A stretch of DNA of 64,000 bases from positions 12,899,811-12,963,810 of the forward strand of contig NC_060904.1 in the NCBI RefSeq assembly GCF_014805685.1, given 5' to 3'. The DNA is from Silurus meridionalis (lineage: Eukaryota; Chordata; Actinopteri; Siluriformes; Siluridae). The position numbers and the translations under genes were made by a program. This document shows, piece after piece, positions 57,345-64,000 of the stretch. The notes under the pieces are model-generated. The model saw only the letters and a list, made by a program, of their open reading frames with translations, did no database searches and had not been told where the DNA came from. Positions within the stretch are counted from its first letter, which is position 1, and each line of letters opens with the position of its first letter.

Positions 57345-60224
57345 AGCACTCCCAATACTGTTTTGATATATTGAATGATTCATTTTCTTTTTAATCCACA
57401 AATGCTGACTGGTTCTCTGATATGATCATTTCATTTCCTGAAAGTCTCATATTGGTCGTAATATTGGATCTGAAAACAAGACAAAAATCACCTTATGCAT
57501 CTGATCTAGCACTCAACCAGCTGTCTTCTCTTGCTTTAACTGCTATTTCTGTGCTTCTTTCCTTCTTATTTTTGTTTTTATATTCTCTGGCTTTTCTTAT
57601 AGTTTGATTTCAAAATACTTAGCAGTTTATTTCAGAGTAAGTTAATTTTACAGTGTTTTGTGGTTAATTCTAATATAAAATCCATCATGCACCAATCAAT
57701 TACTAACAACAAATGTCACAAGATATGACTGGAAAAAAATGAAAGTAGTTTTTGTCAGTCTTTGCATGACTTCTAACTTATAAATAAAACACAAATAAAT
57801 AAATTTAAGCAGTCAAGGAACATAAAAATCTTTTTAGTGATTTCTGGAACCATACTGTTCACTCCTGGGAATTTGCAAGGAGACATGATGGTTGAGCAGT
57901 AAATTGTAAAATGTAGAGAGAACTCTCTGTGAAGGCATAAGAAAGTAGCTTTCATTATTAATTAGTTCAAAGGAAACACATAAAACAAAAATAAAATGAT
58001 GAGTAAGGGGAAATAACAGAGAAGACAGTGAGTCCATAATTTTTTTTTTACATGAACTGTGTAGTAATATATAATATTAATAGGAATACAGCTTTAAAAA
58101 TTATGTTTTACTAACAGAAACTCTATATAAACATTTGGAAGGTTCTGGAAGCTCTGGACAGCGCCTTTATGGCTTGCTGTGCTGTCTGATAGAAAATCAG
58201 TGATAGGAAATACTACCCTGTGCACAGCAGAGTTTGGATTAAGAAGAACATCCTGGTGCGTGAAGAGAACAAAAGTGATTCCTGGAAGGTTACACACTGT
58301 AGGAAAGACACTAGAAAGGCGGAAACATTCGCCAATTGGACACATGCTGAAATGTAACAAACAGGAGATTGATCAAGTGTCCCCTTCACCGTAACTTCTC
58401 TATGGTATACCACTAAAACAAGAAAAGACTTCTGATGGATCACACTAATGCTTGGACCCACAGCTGTTTTGACTTGTGGAAATGGGTGACATCATTACAG
58501 CATTATTAAGCTTATTTTTAGTATGTATATATGTATATATACAGTATGCAAACTTGAAAATTTCTTCAAAAACAAAGAAAGAATCAGTCTCTATTTGTAT
58601 CTGCATCTATTCTGAACTGTAATGAATTCCCCCTCTATGCATATGCCACGCTGCCCAAAGTGCGATTTATGCTTTGTTTTTTATAGGAGTCCTTGGCTAC
58701 TAGCAATTTCCATCCATCTGCTCCTTTGTTTGCACTAATGTGTGCTTTGTTGTGATTCTAGTCCAGTCTCCACCCCTGTCCCTTCTCTGGTGTTTGTCCA
58801 ACAGGCTTTACTTTCCAGTTCTCTCTTTTACCCTTCAATATAGTAGTTTGTCTATGCATACCCTATTGTATCTTTATCACACTTTAAAGTCTTGTTATTG
58901 TAGTTTTCCAGAGAATTGTTCAACCATAGTTTCTTGTGTATTGTTTGTTCTGTGTGCTTGTGCTTCTTGTTTTCAGAAATTGTGTTTTGAGCTTGATTTT
59001 TTTTCTCTTATAGTGTCTGTCTGTGCTGTAACCACTGCCTGAGATATGGTCACTGATTTGAGCTAAAAAAAAAATACTGATCTACATTTACTTGCTTTCT
59101 CCATCAATATGCAACTTATTTTAGTAGAAAACCTTATTAAACCTAACAACGCATTAATGTAATGTATGTAATGTAATATATGTAAGAATATGTATAAATT
59201 ATGGCTGTCAATTGATCGAAACATTGGATTGCATGATTGTCGCAACTAAATAGCAAAATTATCTGTTATAACTGTACCTTAAATTAATACTTTTTAAGTT
59301 TTTAATACTACAATCAACATCGGCACAGACAACTGTGGATGCCTAATATAGGTTTATTATTAGAATAACCCTACTAAACATAAAACCTCAAAACTAGACA
59401 TGTTTCAAAAGTCATAGATGTTTTTTAAAGTACCCTATTAGACACATAGAACATACACACAAAATATTAAAGATTTTTACAGTGTGCCTGAGAATAAGCA
59501 AAAAAAAAAAACTAGCTTAGTTTTAAAAATCCCAGCTAGACCATTTTCTACTTTCTGAAACCGTATAAGACAATAATGTGCTATGAAGGATTGTCTATAA
59601 CTATAATTTTGCTGTTATTTCAGTTCAAGAGCTGTGGCCTCATTGTAGTTTTTAAAACTAATCTATCATGTGTAATACAATAATTTCTTTATTAAAACAA
59701 ACAGGGAACAAGAATAAAATAGAGTTGACTGCGTTTATTATTTTATATAGGGAAATCGTAGTTTAGTAGCTAAGATGTTGGACTCCTGATCGAAAACTTC
59801 TTTCCTGGAGCAATAAGCAAAAGCCCAACATGCTATCATTGGCTCTACACCTACAGAAAAGAATGGGAAACAGACGGAGCATATCAAATGCTCAGCACAT
59901 AAAAAAAAAAAATGCATCATGCACTTTGCACTGAAAACAAAAAGCAGGATGACTTTATGTTTTCTATAATTTTAGAGGTATAAAAGGTAATTAAAAAACC
60001 TTTTTTATTAATTATAACTTCACATCTAAGAAAAGTGAATATCCCTGTTTCGAGATTTTCCCCAAACAGATCACTGCACTAAAGGTTAATAAGCAAATGG
60101 TGGCATACAATGTTTTACAACTAGAAATTATTTGTTAAGAATATAAATTTTTTTATATTTTCAGTATTAATTTATAATGAATAATTATTTGGGTGTTTCT
60201 TTTAGAAGTTCCTCTCAACTGAGG
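57345..60224. other. no recognised gene; one SINE-like piece
   Basis: Mostly unique AT-rich sequence. At about 59760-59795 the text agtagctaagatgttggact, then cctgatcg, is a tRNA-SINE-like piece. The 100-residue hydrophobic frame at 58740-59042 comes from T-rich sequence and shows no domain. Confidence 0.4.
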
Positions 60225-60950
60225 TGTAAAGGGTAGTAAAATAGTCTACTCAAGTAAAAGTACTTTTTCTTCAATATAATTGTTACTTAATTACAGGTAA
60301 ATTCATCAGTCTAAAAATCTACTCAAGTAAAAGTAAAAAGGAGCTTGTTTAAAATGTACTCCGTGTGGGGGTGGGGTGGGGATTCTAGTGTAGTTCAAAA
60401 CGGAAAAAGGGATAGAAATGTCAAAGTAGTTGTTTTTAATTGGAGAAACACCTTTACAAATTAAAGTACAAAATTAAAAAATAAATAAAATAAAAATAAA
60501 AACACTACAGTCCATAACACTTCTAATGTGTTATGCACTTTCTCAGCAAAAAAAAAAAAAAAGACCACGAGAGTAAACGCAACTGCAAATTCAGAATTCG
60601 TACAGTGAGCGGATGCACTAAAAAAAACTTAAATTCGATGGCATTTCACTTTCAGGGTCTGTCCTGTCCATCTACATTTTTCTTTCTTGTGAGTTTAGTG
60701 CGTTTGTTCTCGACCCATAAGTCAATCAATGCAGGAGTTTCCAGGGCGTGATTTATTTCTCCCTTGCACTATTTATTTATTTTTTACTCAGTAACATAAC
60801 GAAAATGATATAAAATGTAGTTAAGTACAATACTATAAACAAAACCATACTTAAGTAAAAGTAAAATTACAGGTTTTAGAAAACTGCTTTAAAAAGTAGA
60901 ACACAAAAAAATCTACTGCAATATAATTCATTACTTTCCACCTCTGCCTT
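60225..60950. mobile_element. TIR-type non-autonomous element (family B), copy 2
   Basis: The left end gaggtgtaaagggtagtaaa and inverted right end agaggtggaaagtaatgaat match imperfectly. Words near both ends (tactcaagtaaaagtac, acttaagtaaaagtaaaa) and the middle text are shared with the 45490-45885 copy. Confidence 0.65.
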
Positions 60951-61129
60951 CAATATTATTCATTGGATATCATTGACAGATGCATTTCCATATACAATTA
61001 TATGGATTGTAAATTTTGCCTGGGTGTCTTCAACTGCCACATTCATGATACTATGGAACACAGAATTGGCTAAAGACTGCGGCTTGCTCTCCACAATGAC
61101 TGAAGGCTCTGGCCCATCATATTGTGTGC

Positions 61130-61315
61130 ACAAAACCAGCTCCAGCTTCACATACAGTGTTGTGGAAGATCTTGAATGGCCTGTTATAGAGCTCTGACCT
61201 CAATCACCTGAACACCTTTGGGGTGAACAGGAACGCTGACTGCACCTCAGGCCTCGTCACCCTTCATCAAGTTAATGACTTCACTAACATACTTGTGGCT
61301 AAATTATCACAAATC
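61130..61315 (+). mobile_element. Tc1-like 3' part
   Basis: The text cttgaatggcctgttataga, then gaacacctttggggtgaaca and cttgtggctaaattatcaca, is the transposase 3' part of the same subfamily as 52645. It abuts the gag relic. Confidence 0.65.
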
Positions 61316-61790
61316 TCTACTGCTGTCTCTCCACAATGACTGGAGGCACAGCGGCCTTTTTGGCGTGGTGGCCATTCTGGAACGTGGCTCTTGAACAGGG
61401 AGTGCTGAAAACACTGGCAAAGCTACCCTAATAACTGAACCTGTTGGTGATCTAACAGAGTTGTGCTCTTTCCACTGGAGCTTGGTGTGTTCTGCCCCAA
61501 AAACTTTTTTAGAGGCTTTTACACCATCCTCTGCCTCTCCCACAGTGAAAAGCGAACCACTTAGCCTCAGGACATAGACCATATAGTCCTCCAGTGTGCA
61601 TTTGCACTTCCCTCCCGGTAACCATGATTTAATTGGCTCATTGAGTCCAAAGAAAACGTATTTTAAAGTGGTTCCGTTGAAAGGTATCTTGGTTTGATAA
61701 CTCACAGAACCGGTGCACATATTCCTCTATGGATGAGCTTACTTGCCCAAGATGGAGTAGCTGGTGCACTGTGTCCATGGTGTCCTAGAG
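61316..61790 (-). pseudogene. LTR-retrotransposon gag relic
   Basis: On the minus strand a short upstream frame from ATG at 61778 reads MDTVHQLLHLGQVSSSIEEY, then VHRFCELSNQ. A frameshift follows, and then a frame with GLNEPIKSWLPGGKCKCTLE and LRLSGSLFTVGEAEDG. This retrotransposon-gag-type domain is found in fish Ty3/gypsy-like elements and in gag-derived genes. After the domain the frame stays open for about 60 codons of Arg/Ser/Pro-rich sequence. No zinc knuckle, protease or polymerase follows, because the Tc1-like relic takes over at 61315. One frameshift and the missing pol make it a relic. A domesticated gag gene is less likely. Confidence 0.6.
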
Positions 61791-62165
61791 ATCCGGAATT
61801 GGAGATTCTGTATTCTGTAAACTACGGTTTGACTTGATGTGCCAGGTGTGGGGACAGAGTAGGATCCAAATGTAGGCTTTAATAGAGGGAGTAGTCAAAA
61901 CAGGAAGGTTGATTAACAGCAAACAAAACAGTCCGAGGTCAATACACATAAAGCCAACAGTACAGTGACCATGAAAACTGGGCAGATGTGGCAAGCCAAA
62001 ATGTGACATGGACAGAACATAAGACCCGTTAATACGTCAATACACCAATACACAGCAATGTGTTTATTTGATTGTGCCCCATACATAGTCCTCCTGCTGT
62101 GAACTAGGTGGAGTCTGTAATTAGTTCCCAGGTGTAACACATTACTTGACAAACTGCCATTGTTC
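61791..62165 (-). other. possible upstream flank or leader of the gag relic
   Basis: Sequence upstream of the gag start on the minus strand. It is less AT-rich than its flanks and could be the leader or LTR of the same element, but I cannot define LTR ends. Confidence 0.3.
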
Positions 62166-64000
62166 AAGGTGCCTTTTTTACTTTTTTGGAATACATTTAA
62201 TAGTAAGCTTTATTATAAATCTAAATTTTAAAATATTACCTGTAAAAGTGTCACTGAAAAATTTTATATTGACGAGTGTATGAGTGGATGTTAGAAATAT
62301 GTCCAATCACTTTAGCTATCCTCATTGAGTCCACTGATTTCACTTGAGCATAAATATCAAGGTTTAATTAAAACATGAATAAATACATTAGGGACTAATG
62401 CAGTATTACAACATTCAGATAACTAAATCTAGTTTCCCCAAACTTTATTCATGCTAGCTTGTGGTAATAAAATCAAAGAGCTAATTACCAAACTAATCAC
62501 TGCAGCCGCTGCAGGGATTAGAAACTTGGATAGCAAATCCCCATTCAAATGAAAACCCAATACCTGATAAATGAAGAGCGGAGAGTAGAAATCAGCCTTC
62601 CTCCACACCATTATTAGTGTTGTAAGGAACTGGAAATTGGAGTTTGGAATTTACACTAAGCACACACACTTAGTCTCTGTCTCTGTAACCCTCGCTCTCT
62701 ATTTCTTTCTCCTTTTTTTACACACAGTCACACACACACTGTGCATAATATAGAGTATATGACCCTTAATCTCATTGTAGTTAATGACATAATTACTTAT
62801 TATAAATAACACTAATTAGGTTTATTAATGAAAGTGAACACTGAGGAAAAGATGTGATTGTGTAGCTGGTGGATTTTAGCCAGATCTTGAAAACAGCTTA
62901 AAATATTCATTTGAAGATATATATATAGTAGAATTATTATTTTAAAGGTTTTCAGGAATTGTTTCATACAGTACAAGAGAACCTATTGACTGTAGGTGGA
63001 AAAATGAGCTTTAAAATTCATCAGACATCTTGCTATTCTAAAGCAAAAATGCTGCATAAAGGTAAAGGTAACATTTTTCATTAAGTGGGTGTCGATATTG
63101 ATACTGATAGAGCGTGAACTGATTCATGTCTGGTTCTTGTCATTGCTCTAGTGACTGAGATTTCTGAAGAACTGTCTACCAAGACAGAAACATGAACTGT
63201 GGAATGAGTTCCAGGATCATTTATAATATGTCAAAAATCCTCCATTTCTTGATGTCGCTTTGATTTGCAGAATAGCTGTATCAAACTGGCGTAAAATATG
63301 AGTCAAGCAGCTTATAGACCACAATATTAAAAATAGTGATATAATGTGCATTTTTGTTGGACTATCATTAATACTATTCTTAATACCATATAGTTTTACT
63401 TAAAATAAATTGCATCTCTAATTAGCTCACTTTGTTGTTGTACTGTACAACTGCTATAGCTCTGGTCATGTGAAATCTAAAGGGTTGATGGTAAAGGACA
63501 ATCGACCACAATGTGTTATTTCCAACCCGCTAGTAATGTTTATTAGACATTTTAAGTAATAAGTGGATTATAAAAATCATCTTGTAAATTCATACAAATC
63601 AGAATAATAATAATTATCCAGTTACGATTAAACATGGTGGGTTTATGTTCAACGTTTGATTGCAATTGCATCAAGGTGTGAAATCATAATGACAGGGTTC
63701 ATTATGTTGAACATAAACTGCACAATTGGGTGGTGCATTTGTGAAAGGAATTATAATTTCGTTTTTATAGTGATACTCTTGGTATTTTGTTAGTATACCA
63801 TAGTTTGAGCATTTTAAGCATTTGCTTTTACTGTGCATGCTGCAATGATCATGTGTCAACATCTATTGTCTTAGAGTGTATTATTTAGTGTTACCTTTTT
63901 AAACTTGCTGCTGATGAAATTAATTCTTATTACATGATTCAACCACCACTAAGCTTTTTCCCATCCAATGGTGGTCCAATGATCATATACAATGTTGGGT
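62166..64000. other. no recognised feature
   Basis: About 1.8 kb of unique AT-rich sequence to the end of the window. Confidence 0.45.

Noticed and set aside
58740..59042. 100-residue Cys/Leu-rich frame as a secreted or membrane protein
   Set aside because: The sequence is T-rich and pyrimidine-biased, has no conserved pattern and no transcription signal that I can support.

Overview
This window looks like intergenic or intronic DNA from a ray-finned (teleost) fish. The sequence is AT-rich and full of long microsatellites. It carries the usual teleost mobile elements: many Tc1-like transposon relics, L2/Rex1-like and RTE-like LINEs, DIRS-type tyrosine-recombinase retrotransposons, a Penelope-like remnant and an LTR-retrotransposon gag relic. 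A catfish-like or other ostariophysan source is plausible, but this is inference from repeat content only. I recognise no host protein exon, rRNA or tRNA gene. Nearly all the open frames are repeat expansions or pieces of dead transposable elements.

Layout. 1-5.2 kb: a degenerate minisatellite, an internally deleted minus-strand DIRS element (about 0.93-2.6 kb) and small Tc1 and LINE relics. 7.3 kb: a 49-bp-arm hairpin. 8.1-9.5 kb: the most unusual segment. A compact minus-strand unit has a TATA box, a donor and acceptor, a first ATG that ends the first exon, a 153-residue open frame and an AATAAA. It lies back to back with a plus-strand LTR-like promoter/poly(A) block, with purine-rich tandem repeats between them. 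10-21.8 kb: three internally deleted Tc1 copies, a mariner relic and other Tc1-like fragments. 22.5-24.9 kb: a TIR-type non-autonomous element split by a 5'-truncated LINE. 28.1-29.2 kb: a Tc1-like relic split by a minus-strand LINE with a long GATA tail. 29.8-32.6 kb: a nearly complete LINE ORF2 (endonuclease plus reverse transcriptase) broken by one frameshift and one in-frame stop. 34.1-36.7 and 42.0-44.2 kb: two more DIRS copies on the plus strand. 45-50.6 kb: dispersed repeats, an RTE 3' end and a Penelope-like C-terminus. 52.6-53.4 kb: two abutting Tc1 relics. 55-57.4 kb: a TIR element, a 114-bp perfect inverted repeat touching a four-phase tetranucleotide microsatellite, and an 86-bp inverted repeat. 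60.2-61.8 kb: a second dispersed TIR element, a Tc1-like 3' part and a minus-strand gag relic.

There is no operon or working host pathway to describe. The history is one of repeated insertion, internal deletion and nesting. The parts most likely still to be expressed are the 8.1-9.5 kb unit and, less likely, the 30-32.5 kb LINE. Boundaries of old repeats are approximate. Family assignments rest on recognised protein motifs and terminal sequences, not on a database search.
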